A DNA stretch of 64,000 nt from Cephalopachus bancanus (Eukaryota > Chordata > Mammalia > Primates > Tarsiidae). Below the pieces are notes generated by a model, which was given only the letters and a program-made list of their open reading frames with translations, ran no database searches and was not told where the DNA came from. Every line of letters begins with the position of its first letter. Position 1 is the stretch's first letter. Positions 10,441-21,744 of the stretch are shown here, piece after piece. The DNA is taken from contig JAPVLO010000182.1 in assembly GCA_027257055.1 (NCBI GenBank), positions 3,038,001 through 3,102,000 on the forward strand, written 5' to 3'. Made by a program: the position numbers and the translations under genes.

Positions 10441-10945
10441 GCTGCAGAAAAGCCAAGGAGGTGAGGACTAGAAAACACCATTAGGCAGTATAATGAAGAG
10501 GTGGATGGGAGACAGGGTGGAGGTGGTGTTATTAACCGGGCGAGGAAGCTAGAGGAAGCTACAACCTCGGGGCCAGAAGACAACAGTGTGCAGCGGCGAT
10601 TAGGAAGGTCGGCGGTGGAGACTGGGCCTTGGCAGGGAAAAGGGGAGTTGGAGCCTTGGTAGTAACCAAGAGCAACGGAATCACGCCTGACACCCAAAAG
10701 GAGCACCACGATGCAGAGCCGGGGGATTCTCTACACTATTTCACGAGGCGTGTGTGTAGCTGGGTGTGCTTACGCATTTCCGGAGCTCTGGAGCCATGAG
10801 AGCAGAGTTTGCAAGAGGAGAGTGTTCGTCCTCGGGGGAGATATACTTGTGCCATACAGTTTCTTGAACAGCGTTCTCCCACCCTTCCCACCTTTCTGCC
10901 ATCATTTCCTGCCTGTTTTTTTTTCTCATGAATAATTTTCATATT
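10441..10945. other. unassigned stretch, no gene
   Basis: Purine-rich then mixed DNA. Several 60-110 codon frames overlap on both strands with no domain. Some phrases could be very old L2, but I cannot support it. Confidence 0.4.
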
Positions 10946-10946
10946 G

Positions 10947-11308
10947 AGGCCTAGTGTGATGATTCATATCTGTAATCCCAGAACTTTGGGAGCCAAGACG
11001 GGAGAATTGCGTGAAACTAGGAGTTGGAGACCAGCCTGGGCAACATAGCAAGACACCCCGCCCCCTGCCCCATTTACCCCTCCCACTCTCACCCCTTCCC
11101 CACCCCCCGACCCCGTCTCTACCAAAAATTAAAATAAACTAGCTGGAGTGGTGGTGCACCTGTAGTCCCAGCTACTCAGGAGTCTGAGGCAAGAGGATCT
11201 CTTGAGCCTGGGAGTTTGAGGCTGCAGTGAGCTGAGATCATGCCACTTCACTCGAGCCTGGGCAACAGAGCAAGACCCTACTGCTAAACAATAACAATAA
11301 AAATGTAT
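10947..11308 (+). mobile_element. Alu SINE with a C-rich insertion
   Basis: Old dimeric Alu (GGCCTAGTGTGATGATTCA to CCTACTGCTAAACAATAAC). About 65 bases of C-rich sequence (CCCCTCCC, ACCCCTTCCCC, ACCCCCCGACCCC) at 11055-11118 interrupt the end of the left arm between AAGACA and CCCGTCTCTACC. The flanking parts are normal Alu, so this is an insertion or local expansion. Confidence 0.92.
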
Positions 11309-11510
11309 ATAGATCACATGTTGAAGTGATGTTATTTTGAATATTGAGTTAATAATACATTATTAAAATTAATTTCCCCTGTTTATTTTCGCTTATTTAA
11401 TGTGGCTACTGGTACATTTAAAACCTCCTAGGTAGCTTGCATTTCCTGCGGACCAGCACTGCTCTGGAGTTTCACAGTATTTCTGCCTGTTTCTGATGAC
11501 CTTCAATCAA

Positions 11511-11768
11511 CTAGACACGGTGGCTCACGCCTGTAATCCCAGCACTTTGGGAGGCAGAGGTGAGAGGATTGCCTGAGCCCGGGGGTTCAAGACCCGCCTG
11601 GGCAACTTGGAGAGACCTCGTCTCTACAATAAATACAAAAAAATAGCTGGGCATGTTGGCTCACGCCTGTAGTTCCAGCTACTTGGAAGGCTGAGGTCCA
11701 AGGATCACCTGGGCCCAGCAGGTGGAGGCTTTGGTGACCGTGAGACTGTGACTCAAAAAAAAAAAAAA
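11511..11768 (+). mobile_element. Alu SINE with right-arm deletion and target site duplication
   Basis: The 13-bp repeat GACCTTCAATCAA occurs at 11498-11510 and 11769-11781. The right arm lacks the usual GCCACTGCACTCCAGTCTGG block and jumps from TTTGGTGACCGTGAG to ACTGTGACTCA, so about 30 bases are missing. The left arm has GGGGTTCAAGACCCGCC, one step from the T-arm form. Confidence 0.95.
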
Positions 11769-11770
11769 GA

Positions 11771-11816
11771 CCTTCAATCAATGAGCTAAAATACCTTCAA
11801 TCAATGAGCTAAGATA
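11771..11816 (+). repeat. 23-bp tandem duplication
   Basis: The unit CCTTCAATCAATGAGCTAAAATA (11771-11793) is repeated at 11794-11816 with one change (AAAATA to AAGATA). It starts inside the right target site repeat of the adjoining Alu. Confidence 0.95.
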
Positions 11817-12503
11817 CCCCCTTGGAAAGAGGTTTTAATTTAAACATCCTGGTAATCCAAAAAAGAATCCATCTTTTAACAAGGCCCAAAGACAAATGGG
11901 AGAGGATATTGTGTTCCCAAGGTGATTAGTGGGTAAAGTGTGTTTTGAAAGAGCCTGAGGCTACCTCTTGACCAATATGTCAGGGGACTGCCCTTTGTGG
12001 AAGTGGGTCTGAGCAGAGGTGCGCCTTTTGTTTCCATCGGTCTGTGCCCTCTTTGAACTATTTTGGTCAGAAATATGGTTGCAAAAGACTTGGTTCACTC
12101 CAACCAACAGCATCCATTACCACTTAATGGATAGAATCCCGAGGCAGTTCATATGCCTAACAGTTCATCTTTTTCTGAGTGGCCCTCGAAATTAGTTTTA
12201 AGTAGCTCATAAAGTAAGACCATATTCCAAGTTTGTGTTGCTATTAAATTATCTTTAAATAAAGTCTCATAAAGACTTTTTCTCTTGACTCAACAAACTA
12301 TCATTTTAATACAACTTCCTGAATTTTAGAAAATTGCTGTAGCTAATAGAGTAATAACTTTTAATTGATCAATCTGCCTATTCTATGTAAACTTTTAACA
12401 GCACAACTAACATCACGTCAGACTAGCGCCCTCACCTGCTTTTGAAGATCTTATGTGAACAAGCTTTTGTTTGCACCTGTTTTCATTTTTTAAATCTATA
12501 TTA
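11817..12503. other. unassigned AT-rich stretch, no gene
   Basis: No coding frame of note and no repeat I can name. Confidence 0.4.
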
Positions 12504-12508
12504 TAAAT

Positions 12509-12626
12509 AATGACAGAGTCTTGCTATGTTGCCCAGACTGGTCTTGAATGCCTGAGCTCAAGCGATCCTTCCACCTTGGCCTTCCAAAGTACTGGGATCA
12601 CAGGCATGAGCCGCTGGATATGGCCT
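12509..12626 (-). mobile_element. Alu left-monomer (FLAM-like)
   Basis: Antisense monomer: GACAGAGTCTTGCTATGTTGCCCAG to CCGCTGGATATGGCC. There is no right arm, so it is either an old free monomer or a truncated Alu. Confidence 0.85.
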
Positions 12627-12629
12627 GCA

Positions 12630-12735
12630 CCTGTTTTTAATTTGGGGTGGTATATACAAAGGAGTGGAATTGCTGGGTCATACGGTTATCTTACGTTTAA
12701 CTTATTGAGGAACCGCCAATCACTTGACCACCTTT
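12630..12735 (-). mobile_element. L1M 3' UTR fragment (antisense)
   Basis: The + strand shows GGAGTGGAATTGCTGGGTCA and TTATTGAGGAACCGCCAA, standard reverse-complement L1M 3' UTR phrases. Confidence 0.75.
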
Positions 12736-12759
12736 GAAGACAACCTCTCTGAAGACCAT

Positions 12760-12995
12760 CTTGAATCGTCCTTTCTCCTTCCATCCAAGGTCTCTCTCCT
12801 TCTATGTATTCCCACTGTTTCCAATTTACTCATCTCTCCTAGCACTTGAACTTAAGTTCGATAACCACCTGTTTCCTGCCTTCTATCAGTAGACTGCAAA
12901 ACCCTCAAAGGCAAAACTCAGGCCTTATTTTTCTTCGCATTGTTCATTCTTGAACCCCATTTACTTTGATGAAGAGTAAGCCCTCAATGTATCTT
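12760..12995 (+). mobile_element. L2 LINE 3' end
   Basis: T/C-rich L2 3' UTR sense sequence, then 'gactgcaaaaccctcaaaggcaaaactcagg', 'cattgttcattcttgaacccc' and 'agtaagccctcaatgtat', which follow the L2 3' order. Confidence 0.75.
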
Positions 12996-13002
12996 TTCTG
13001 GG

Positions 13003-13052
13003 CAAAAACAAAACAAAAACAAAAACACCAATAAATAAATAAATGAATAGAA
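13003..13052 (+). repeat. A-rich simple repeat
   Basis: CAAAAACAAAACAAAAAC followed by AATAAATAAATAAATG; it resembles a retroposon tail without its body. Confidence 0.8.
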
Positions 13053-13059
13053 AGGCTGT

Positions 13060-13770
13060 TCTGGGTGCAGAAAAGACCAAGCTTCAAACAGGATGACTTT
13101 TCATTTGGGGAACCAAGAAATTAGGATGCTATAAAGAGGTAATTGCTGTTTTTATCTGTAATGGCTGGGACTCTGCTGGCACAAGAAGGTTGCTATTATA
13201 TTTATTTAGGCAAGAAAGAGAGGGCGTATGTGTGCATATTGGGGGGGGAAGGGAGGCTACATTTGGCATGCTACAGGTTTTTGACAGTCAACTGCATTTG
13301 CATTTGCAAAATCTGTCTGCCAGCCAAGTGACCTCAACCCACGTGGGAGGAAGTTCACAGAACTTGTCTTTGAAGTTGCTGGGCTCCTGGCTGCTATGTA
13401 TATCTGAAAATGCTGCATGTTATAAACCATGGTTCTGCTTAGAGAGGCTAGAAGTTTTGGCAATCTTGCAAAAATCACCAGGGTTTAATTAAATTGCTTT
13501 CAACAGAGTTTCACTTAAACGGGTCAGAGGACAAGATGTTGAATTAACACAAAGAATTTCCTAATGGGGGGAAAACAAATGGGAGGTGGCTTCTGTGAGC
13601 TCCTGGTAACTGAAACCACCAATCAGTATTGCTCCCTGATGGAATCTCTCTTGCCTCTGAGTCAGCATACAAAATTAAAGGCTGAAAAAGGGTTGACTTT
13701 CCGAGGGCATAATCGCTGAGGATCGGACAGAGAAGTTAGGGCATCGCTCCTGGTTGCTAAGGGTTTGCAA
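13060..13770. promoter_or_regulatory. repeat-poor stretch, candidate regulatory element
   Basis: About 700 bp without a visible interspersed repeat, in a window that is otherwise dense with repeats. It contains ATTTGCAT octamer-like motifs (near 13294-13307), a CCCACGTGGG palindrome (13338-13347) and a MARE/AP-1-like TGAGTCAGCA at 13659-13668. Two overlapping short frames (62 and 100 codons) have no recognisable domain. Regulatory function is inference from repeat depletion and motifs; single motifs arise by chance. Confidence 0.3.
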
Positions 13771-13774
13771 TCTA

Positions 13775-14300
13775 GCTGCTGACGTAAGAAGGGGACACAA
13801 AAGATCGTGACAACTTTAGGGAGCATGTAAGACAACTAATGAAATAATACAAACAGTTGGTGGCTTTAAATGGGACGGAGGGAGAGGGCAGGGCTCACTG
13901 TAGACTTGGGTGGGGAGAGAGATACCACTTGAGCAGGTCTTTGCGGTGTGACATCCACTAGGACAAAGACGGGGCACAGTTCCATGGGAAGAGCCTGATG
14001 CTTGTCAGGAGCATGCAAAGGGGAAGGGCCCTTGAGTAGACTCGTCTGAATGGTGCAGGATCTTCAAATATGTGGATACAGGAATGGCACGGGGAAATTG
14101 CGGATCCCATTGAAAAAAGCGTTGAAAATAAAAATAAGTTTAGATTTTTCTCCGTAGGCAGTGGGAAGCCATTCGGGCTTCTGAGCAGGAGCGTGGCACA
14201 TCTGACAGTTGTATTTACGGAAAAGTAATCTAACAAGGTTTAATAGACTGGCTTCAAGGGAGAAAAGAATGGAAAAGAGAAACAAGTTAAGAGACGATTT
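13775..14300 (-). mobile_element. L2 LINE 3' region (antisense)
   Basis: The + strand phrases 'gaaataatacaaacag', GAGCAGGTCTTTGCGG and CAGTGGGAAGCCATTCGGGC, then 'ctgagcaggagcgtggcacatctgac', follow antisense L2 (the 'gtgggaagccat...gagcaggggagtgacatgatc' block). Confidence 0.75.
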
Positions 14301-15130
14301 AAATAGTCCGGCCGAGAACAGAGCCCTTGAACGAGAGCAGCAGTGACAGGGGTGTGAAGAAGGGTGCGAGCAGGAGATGGATCCAGTACAGGCTGGGTTT
14401 TCTTTAGTTTTAGATAGATACTCAAAATTGGGGGGTTTTACTTTCCATCTACCTATCTCTACTTCTTAGTCTCCAGACACGGCTCCGTCGGACACCAGAA
14501 CCTCTGTCGCTGACCGTTCTGCGGGGACTTCGAGTAGCCGCCCACCCCCACACGCCTGGCCTTGGTTCCAGCCCCCAGCGGTCCGAGTCCTGCCAGGCAG
14601 TCTGAGCACGTTTCTCTAGTGGACTCATGGGTGTCAGCTCTGTGTGGCAGGGATCTCCGTGCTACCCCGCGTGCCCGGAATGGGGCCTGCTCGCCACACC
14701 CAGTGAGTGTGCTCGAGAGGCATTGCACATTCTCTCCTCTTTCCCCAGACCTCAGGCCTTTCACTACCATTCACACTCAGCTGCGGGTCTTGCTACTTCC
14801 ATCACTGTGAAAAGGGGAATTAATCTGAAGAGAACATTCCTATACTCCCACCATAAAATCAGCCAGCTCCCTGGCAGCCTTGTCCTTCTTGGCTCCTTCC
14901 CACTTAGGGCAAAGAAGCTTGTCCCAGTTCCTATCCAAGGCTAACTAACTCCGCCATTGTGCACCGGATTCCCATGCCCTCCTGTCTGTGGAGTCTTTTC
15001 TCATTGACACCACCAGCTTTCCTCCCAACCGGATAATTCCCATCAGCCAACAGACACGTTTCGGAGGAATTCTGGAGGCAGCAACGCAGACGTGCTCCGA
15101 CGTGTGTCTAAGGCGGAGAAACGTGCACAC
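14301..15130. other. unassigned stretch, probably degraded L2 in part
   Basis: Mixed-composition DNA with overlapping 60-105 codon frames on both strands and no domain. The tone of 14640-14790 is like L2 or MIR relics but not assignable by eye. Confidence 0.35.
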
Positions 15131-15149
15131 AGCCGTCTACAGAGCTGCC

Positions 15150-16620
15150 TTAGGTGGGCTGCAGGCGGCCAAACACCTGCTAAAGTTTTCCCTGTGCCTG
15201 ACGATCAGAAGACACTCCGTAAATAGTCACGGAAGAACAAATATCCGCCGTCTTAAATTGTCCCTCCCTCGACTCCACATCTCTTCCAGCTACCATCCCA
15301 TGCGTCTGCACCCCTCTGTGGCAAAATCCACGGGAGCACTGCTTGTAAACTCACTGCCTTTCCCTCCTGTTCCCTTAGTCACTCTGGATCTCACTCAATT
15401 GCATTTTCAGCTCTCCCACGGAAACTATTCCTTTGAGATCGCCAACAACCTCCATTTTGCCAAATCCAATTCTTTGCGCCCTCCGACTTGGCCTTTCCTG
15501 CACTAATTGACTAGCAAATCACCCCTCCTTCCCTTTTCCCCATGGGCCCCTCCTACTCAGTCACCTTTGCTCGTTCCTGCTCAGCTCTCCGCCCTCTTAA
15601 TGTTAGAATCTTCTAGTTTCTGTCCTCAGACCTCTCTTTTCTGTCACACTCACGCCCACACTTCATGTCCTGTCTATATGTTGATGACTCGCAAATGTAT
15701 TTCCAGGTCCTGAATTTGAGTTTCATATCCAACATCTTCTCGTGGGTTTTAAATAGACTTCCTCTCTCTTAAGTCTCAAGTGTATAAGATGGTAACCTTT
15801 GGCAACACACTCATTTTTCTGTCAAGGCTTGGCCCTCTTTCTAAATTATATTTATTTATTTACTGTTTCAAATAGTATAATAAATACCTACGAGTCTACT
15901 TTCCAATACAGAGAGGAGAACATTGACACAAGGTCCTACATGACTTGACTTTCTGGGCCCCCATCTTGCTGTTTCTTTGGCCTAAAGTCTTTGAAACTGG
16001 CCGGGCTCGGTGGCTCAGCCTGTCATCCTGCGCCTTGGGAGGCCGAGGTGAGTGAATTGCCTGAGCCTGCAGGTTCGAGACCCGCCTGGGCAACTTGGCG
16101 AGACCTCATCTCTACAATAAATCAAAAATCAGCCGGGCGTGGTAGCGCGCGCCTGTAGTTCCAGCTACTTGGAAGGCCGAGGCAGAAGGATCGCCAGAGC
16201 CCAGCAGGTCGAGGCTGCCGTGGCCGGGAGTGGCCACTGCACTCCAGTCTGGGCAACGGAGTGAGACTCCAACTCAAAAAAAAAAAAAAAAAAAAAGTCT
16301 TTGAAACTGCTATTCCAACTGCCTAGTATACTCTTTTGCAGGATGTCTCCACGTCTCTCTCCCTTGTTTTATTTTGGTTGCTACTCCTCCGTGAAGCCTA
16401 CTCAGCCTCTTCATTAAGAGTAACATTCCTCCTGGGTTTTTGAGTCACTTTCCAACTCGCATATTCTGATCATAGCCCCCTTGAACTTATTGTGTGTGTG
16501 TTGGTCTATTGTCTGTCTCTTCTCAGTAGATGGAATGCTCCTTGAGGGCAAGGACCGGGTCTTGTTCCCACTAGAGCCCCACAAGCTGGAACGTGGTGCT
16601 TGGGAGGCTCTTGCTGTAGG
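15150..16620 (+). mobile_element. L2 LINE, ORF2 part to 3' end, split by an Alu
   Basis: Sense L2 is recognisable in order: the CTCGACTCCACATCTCTTCC and AGCTACCATCCCATG region (15260-15310), 'catttt-gccaaatcca' (15450), 'ttgatgactcgcaaatgtatttccagg' (15680-15710, reverse transcriptase region), and after the Alu the 3' UTR with 'ctccttgagggcaaggaccgggtcttgtt' (16530-16565). The 172-codon frame at 14988-15506 is a chance frame over this relic. Confidence 0.8.
16000..16293 (+). mobile_element. Alu SINE, T-arm subfamily, with target site duplication
   Basis: Inserted in the L2. The 16-bp repeat AAAGTCTTTGAAACTG is at 15984-15999 and 16294-16309. The stem is slightly changed (GCAGGTTCGAGACCCGC) and the loop is intact. 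Confidence 0.97.
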
Positions 16621-17255
16621 GTGGGCTCCCTGGGAAGCAGACTCTGGGATGCAGTTTGGCCTGCGTGACTTCCATCAGGGAGCGCTCTTAGGACCAAGAG
16701 CCGTAACAGTGAAAAGAAGGAAACAGGACTGGGCAGAGGGAGAAGCTGAACTATGATGAGTCTTAGGACGGCCCCAGCTCGTCCCAGGAAGCTATGAAAC
16801 TGGGATGGCTCTTCAGAGTTGTACCAAATTGGGGTGAGGGGTCTGGACCTTTATAAACCCATGTAGATCAGCCACTCACATAGGTTACCCTAGGAAGGGG
16901 GCACGCCCTTGGAGGATGGGACGGTTGTGTAGCGAGCTGGGGGCTGAGGGCTTTCCGCCAGCAGCACCCTCGGGAGCTCGGAAAACAATGCCTTCATTTC
17001 TGAAGGGGGTCTGGGTAGTAGATCACAGCTTCCACTAAAGCACCCAGCGAGGTGGCTGAACAGATGAACTCGGGATCTAAAACCAGAATAGACGTGGTGA
17101 GTGTTCATGACAGGCAAGAGAGAAAGAAACCAGGTCAGTAAATCCTCATGCCCGAAGTCCTTCCTGGCTCGTTTATCCATTTTCCTAATGTAGGCAAAGC
17201 CTCGCCTGGGTACAAGAAGGGAGATAACATTACACACAATGTGCCTGACCTCAAG
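16621..17255. other. unassigned stretch, possible ancient repeat
   Basis: The start (GGGAAGCAGACTCTGGGATG) resembles the edge of a widespread ancient LTR or DNA repeat whose name I cannot fix. The rest shows no gene. Confidence 0.35.
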
Positions 17256-17257
17256 AA

Positions 17258-17522
17258 GCCTGTAATCCCAATGTTGTGGGAGGCCCAAGTGGAAGGATTG
17301 CTTGAGCCCAGGAGTTCAAGACCAGCCTGGGCAACGTAGTGAGACCTCCGCTCTACAAAACATTTAAAAAAATCTAGCCAGGCTTGGTGGCACAGGCCTA
17401 TAGTCCCAGCCACTCAGGAGGTGAAAGGATCACCTGAGCCCAGTAGGTCAAGGCTGGGGTGAGCCGTGAGTGTGCCACTGCACTACAGCCTGGGTGACAG
17501 AGTAAGACCCCGACTCAAAAGA
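17258..17522 (+). mobile_element. 5'-truncated Alu SINE
   Basis: Begins at CCTGTAATCCCAATGTTGTGG, lacking the first 25 or so bases, and ends at CCCGACTCAAAAG. Older type. Confidence 0.92.
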
Positions 17523-17589
17523 AAGAAGAAATGAAACAGAGGCACAAGCATCCATGGTACAAAGCAGTGCTTTGTCACTTGTATGTGCA

Positions 17590-17700
17590 GCATACCTGAA
17601 TGCTGACAGAAGGGAAAAAGAGGGAGCCCCTTCCAGGTAGGGAAGTGAGGGTAAGGACCAGAGCAGGCAACATGGAGGAGGAGTTGGAAGCCTTGAAAGA
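17590..17700 (-). mobile_element. possible L2 fragment (antisense)
   Basis: GAAGTGAGGGTAAGGACCAGAGC and AGTTGGAAGCCTTGAAAGATAG resemble antisense L2, but the match is weak. Confidence 0.35.
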
Positions 17701-18160
17701 TAGCCAAGGTTTTGCTGGGCGAAGGGGGAGGGACGGCAGCCAGCAGGCAGAGAGATGGCAGGTCACGGGCTCAGATGCAGGAAACCCCAAGTCCTGGGGT
17801 CAACGTTCCTCTCTTCTCCTGTGCTATGATACTTACAGGCTGGAGTCTTGGTTGCGCACGGACCCCTTAAATGTCACATAACCTGTACATTCAAGTCTAA
17901 TCTTAATAAAGTGTTGCCTCTTTGCCTGCCAACTCTACCAGCCTCAGGGGGTAATTTGTAGGAGTTCTATGTGACTGGTTCTCGTTTTAAAACTGTAATG
18001 ATCCAATCATCCAAATGATAAAACAGTTCATTGTATTTGGGAAATGGAGTGTAATATGTGGGGAAAGACCACACCTTTCGGACGAGAATCCCATGAGGTG
18101 GTAGCTGAGTTTCTGGTTTTAAAAGGTTTAGAGTCAAATAAGTGGGTGCAAAGCTCGTCA
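17701..18160. other. unassigned stretch, no gene
   Basis: No repeat or coding signal that I can support. Confidence 0.4.
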
Positions 18161-18164
18161 CTAA

Positions 18165-18300
18165 CGTAAACTTACAGGTGAAGAAACCGAGGCACAGGGA
18201 GGCGAAGGGACTTCCTCAAGGTTACACAGCGGATCAGTGTCAGAGGTAATAAACACACAGCAATAAGCACACAGTCCCTATGGCTCTGAAGTGAGCTTCT
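18165..18300 (-). mobile_element. MIR SINE (antisense)
   Basis: Reverse-complement MIR core: ACAGGTGAAGAAACCGAGGC, then CACAGGGAGGCGAAGGGACTT and GGTTACACAGC. Confidence 0.85.
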
Positions 18301-19838
18301 CGGTCTCCAGCCAGGACTCCTTCTATGATCCCTGCCTCCTCCCTTCTTGAATTCATAGCAACAGAAGCCATTGGCCAACCCAACTGCAGGTCAAGTGGCT
18401 GTTCTCACCTCAGCGTAACCACTGCAAAGGGGACTGCAGCAGGGGATTCAGCTTGGAGTGTTTTCCCTCAGCTTATGAATGGCAAGCCCAAAAATAGACT
18501 ACGGGCTTTATTGTCGGGGTAAGAGAATGGTTTACGAGGCCTTGGCAGGCCCTCATCCTTGGCTCTGATGGAAAAAAGAAAGTAGTGCAGGGCTGCCATT
18601 TCAGAGAGTGACAAACAGTCACTTGAAACCATGATTTCAGCTGGGAGTTCCAAGTTGGCTTTGCGTTTTCCCGCCAGTTAATTGATTGTTTGTCTAACTT
18701 AATCAAACTGAATAGCAACTTCCTGATATGCTAGTGAAATAGTCTCTCCTCTACTCCCCATACTAGAAATGCACTCAGCATTTCTTAAGGAGCTAGATCC
18801 CTTTGATTGTTCAGTTGAAAACTCGGATGGTCAGACTTTTGCTTGGAATGCATGGGGTATCTTGTGACCCAACCGGTAACCCAGGAGGGCTCGGTGCCAA
18901 CAGCAGTTACTGGAATCAGAACCATGATGGGAAATGACACTGTTAGAAATTAGGCCTGAAAGGTACAACAAGCCCACATATGAAATTACACAAAGTGTGA
19001 TCTCAGGCCTCAAGAAGCAGATAAGTGTTTGTTATTTATCCCAAATGTGATGGCTTTGAACTAGTGAAGAAGGGCTTAGTTTTCTCACTAGTGGGCCACA
19101 TGACCACAGATTTTTGGGCGTGGGCCACATGAATCTTTTATTCACAGTTCTGGGAATTCAAAGGATCCAAGTTTGACCTACAAGTTCTGGCAGGGACCGA
19201 GTGCGTTTGCATATAGATACTTCGTTGATACCAATTATTCTGTTTGTCAAGATCCTCCACAATGTCCAGTTTCAAGATGAAACGCGCAAAGTGAGACTGT
19301 ACAGAATTGCATTCAGACTCAAATATCCTCATTAATGGATGAAAGCCGCCGATGTGAGACCAGGCAGAAGCAGTTACACAGCTGTTGTGCTTGCGTCGTG
19401 GAGTTTGGTACACTTGTGGCTTACTACATGTTCGATAATGAGTAAGAATGATTTTGCTTTCCTGAAAACCTTAGACCAGCCACTCCTATGGGTCACGCTT
19501 TGGAGGCTAGAGTTCAACATGTCTCCTGCTAGTCTCTCAAGTTTTCATCTTCCGTATCACTCACTTCCATTATGTCTGAATTTTGTCCAGTTGTCTTGTT
19601 CAGAGACGGATTGACTGGGCCGGTAACTCAACCCTTTCTCATGTGCCTGTTCCTATCAGTTTCCACGTGACTGTAAACCTGCTCAATGTAATCATGCCTT
19701 GATATTCAGATTCAACCAAGATGTGTCCTGGTGGTGGTGCTGGTGCTGGTGGGTGTGTCTGTGGGTGACATATATCATCGTGTTTCATTCTCTGTCTCCC
19801 CCCTTTTCCTTCCTTTTCCCCTGTCTTCTTTCCTTCTT
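18301..19838. other. long unassigned repeat-poor stretch
   Basis: About 1.5 kb without an Alu or a nameable repeat. Small frames (60-92 codons) on both strands carry no domain or splice context. Together with 19886-20535 it is one of the least repeat-filled parts of the VTCN1 5' flank. Confidence 0.4.
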
Positions 19839-19885
19839 GTTTCTCTCCCATTTTACAGATGAGGCAATGGGAGGATGCAGTGAAT
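19839..19885 (-). mobile_element. short MIR core (antisense)
   Basis: CCCATTTTACAGATGAGGCAATGGGAGG is the reverse complement of the MIR core; only about 45 bases remain. Confidence 0.5.
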
Positions 19886-20535
19886 GCCGTGGTGGGCAGG
19901 GACCAGAAGAAGGCAGACCTCATAGGCCAGAAGAGTCCAGCTACCGTAGGAACTGTTGGAAGACTGTTAGCAGGGACGTGATGTGATCTGTTTTAGGCTC
20001 TCCATCCCTGTGACTGCTGCTGTGTGAACAACAGACTCAGGTACGAGAGTGGCATCAGGAAGCCCGAGATGCTCTGGAGAGAGCTCATAGCTCATAGCTT
20101 GCTGCTACCCAGTGCTAACTCCTGATCCTCACCCCTCCTGCAGCCCGAGAGCATATGTAGGATGCTGTGGTGCGACCTGGGTTGACCAGATGCCAGTTCT
20201 TCTCCCACATCTTCTCCCGCAGCCTCGCCCTCTGCTCCAGCACCCACTGGGTGTGATGGTTAGAAGACTCAACGGGACCAGCTACTCAACGGGACCAACT
20301 GCCGCCAACCTCTCTTCCTTTCCAGACCCTGATGATGCTGATGGGTCTTCCTCAGGAAGCCTCCGAGCCTAGAATATTCCACGAGGCTGAGAAGTTAAAT
20401 AGTCTGCTTTTGTTTGGGTTTCGGTTTTGGTGAGGGGGGAGTTACGGGTGTTGGGTGTATGGGGAAAAGGCAGGATGGAAGACAAATGGAAGTAAAAGTT
20501 AGTCGTGAGGACCAGGGGTAAGAGAGAAAATAATC
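19886..20535. other. unassigned stretch, no gene
   Basis: Contains a direct repeat of CAACGGGACCA(A/G)CT (about 20272 and 20288). No gene or named repeat. Confidence 0.4.
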
Positions 20536-20551
20536 AAAAAAGGAAGTTACA

Positions 20552-20835
20552 GCCGGGCTCGGTGGCTTAGCCTGTGATCCCACGCCTTGGGAGGCCGAGG
20601 TGAGTGGATTGCCTGAGCCTGCGCGGGTTCGAGACCCGCCTGGGCAACTTGACAAGACCTCATCTCTACAATAAATCAAAAATTAGCTGGGCGTGGTAGC
20701 GTATGCCTGTAGTTCCAGCTCCTTGGAAGGCTGAGGTGGAAGGATCGCTGGAGCCCAGCGGGTCGAGGCTGCAGGGGCCGGGAGCAGCCATTGCACTCCA
20801 GTCTGGGCGACAGAGTGAGACTCCAACTCAAAAAA
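20552..20835 (+). mobile_element. Alu SINE, T-arm subfamily, with target site duplication
   Basis: The flanking repeat is AAAAAAGGAAGTTACA at 20536-20551 and AAAAAAGGAAGTCACA at 20836-20851, one mismatch. The left arm reads GCGCGGGTTCGAGACCCGCC. Confidence 0.97.
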
Positions 20836-20851
20836 AAAAAAGGAAGTCACA

Positions 20852-21740
20852 GAAAGTGCCCAAGTTTACCTGCATGCTACCCATTCGGGACCTGTGGGGA
20901 TAATAAAAAGAGGGTTTGGGGGTTCATCCAGCCATTGTGATCCTTCTTAACTGGTTGCAGGGAGAATTCTGCCTCATTAAAGAAGTCTGTCTTCTTTAGT
21001 TAAGAAAAAAAGATAATAAATAAAATAAAAAGGAAGCCTGTCATGCTACCATGCCAACTCCTCTCTTCTCTATTGTTTCTGATTTTAGCAGAGTCATTTT
21101 CTTTCTAAGTGTGTAAGTCACTTTCCTACTAAACTGAAATTTCCTAAGAACAGCAAGTGGACCTTATAGCTGTACCCTCTGAAATGCTTGGTACAGGGCA
21201 CACAGATGATCGATTGATCACTGTGCGACTGATGCCAAAGTCTCTCATCTCTGAGAAGGGGATGATCATTCTGACCTTAAGTCTCGTTGGGAAGACTGAA
21301 TTAGATGGCATGTGTAAGCATCTCTGACATGCAGTCGGTCTCCTTCCATGAGTCTATGGCTCTGAATTCACGGGAGTCTTCCCAGTCCTCAGGCCACGCC
21401 TGCCATCAGTCGCTTGGGTTGAGTGGATATGGCCTCGGTCATCTGTGTCCTGGACTGCCCACTGGGCATCAGGTACATCGCTTGTGAGGGAGGCCACAGC
21501 AGAGCAAGGCAACCTGATTTTCTGGTAGGACCACGCTCTCTGGAACTGACCACCTGGTGCCAGCGCTTCTGAGTCTGTCTGATGAGCAGTCTAGTCAGCC
21601 TGGATGCTTGCCCCCCACAGGAGTCTCCTGTGTTGTGTGTCCCATGGTCCCTCGGGACAGCTGTGCTTTCAATCAGCAGTCATTTGTGGAGAAGGTATCG
21701 GGCAGGAGGCATTGGGTGAGGGCCTGAGAGGGAGACCCAG
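20852..21740. other. unassigned stretch with probable L2/MIR remnant
   Basis: Around 21060-21215 the pattern 'ctaaactgaaatttcc...ggaccttatagctgtaccc...ggtacagggcacaca' resembles a sense L2 3' end. 21240-21320 (GAAGGGGATGATCATTCTG) resembles a sense MIR end. The rest has no signal. Confidence 0.4.
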
Positions 21741-21744
21741 AGAA

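Noticed and set aside
14988..15506. 172-codon open frame on the + strand
   Set aside because: Chance frame running into decayed L2; no recognisable reverse-transcriptase block in that frame.
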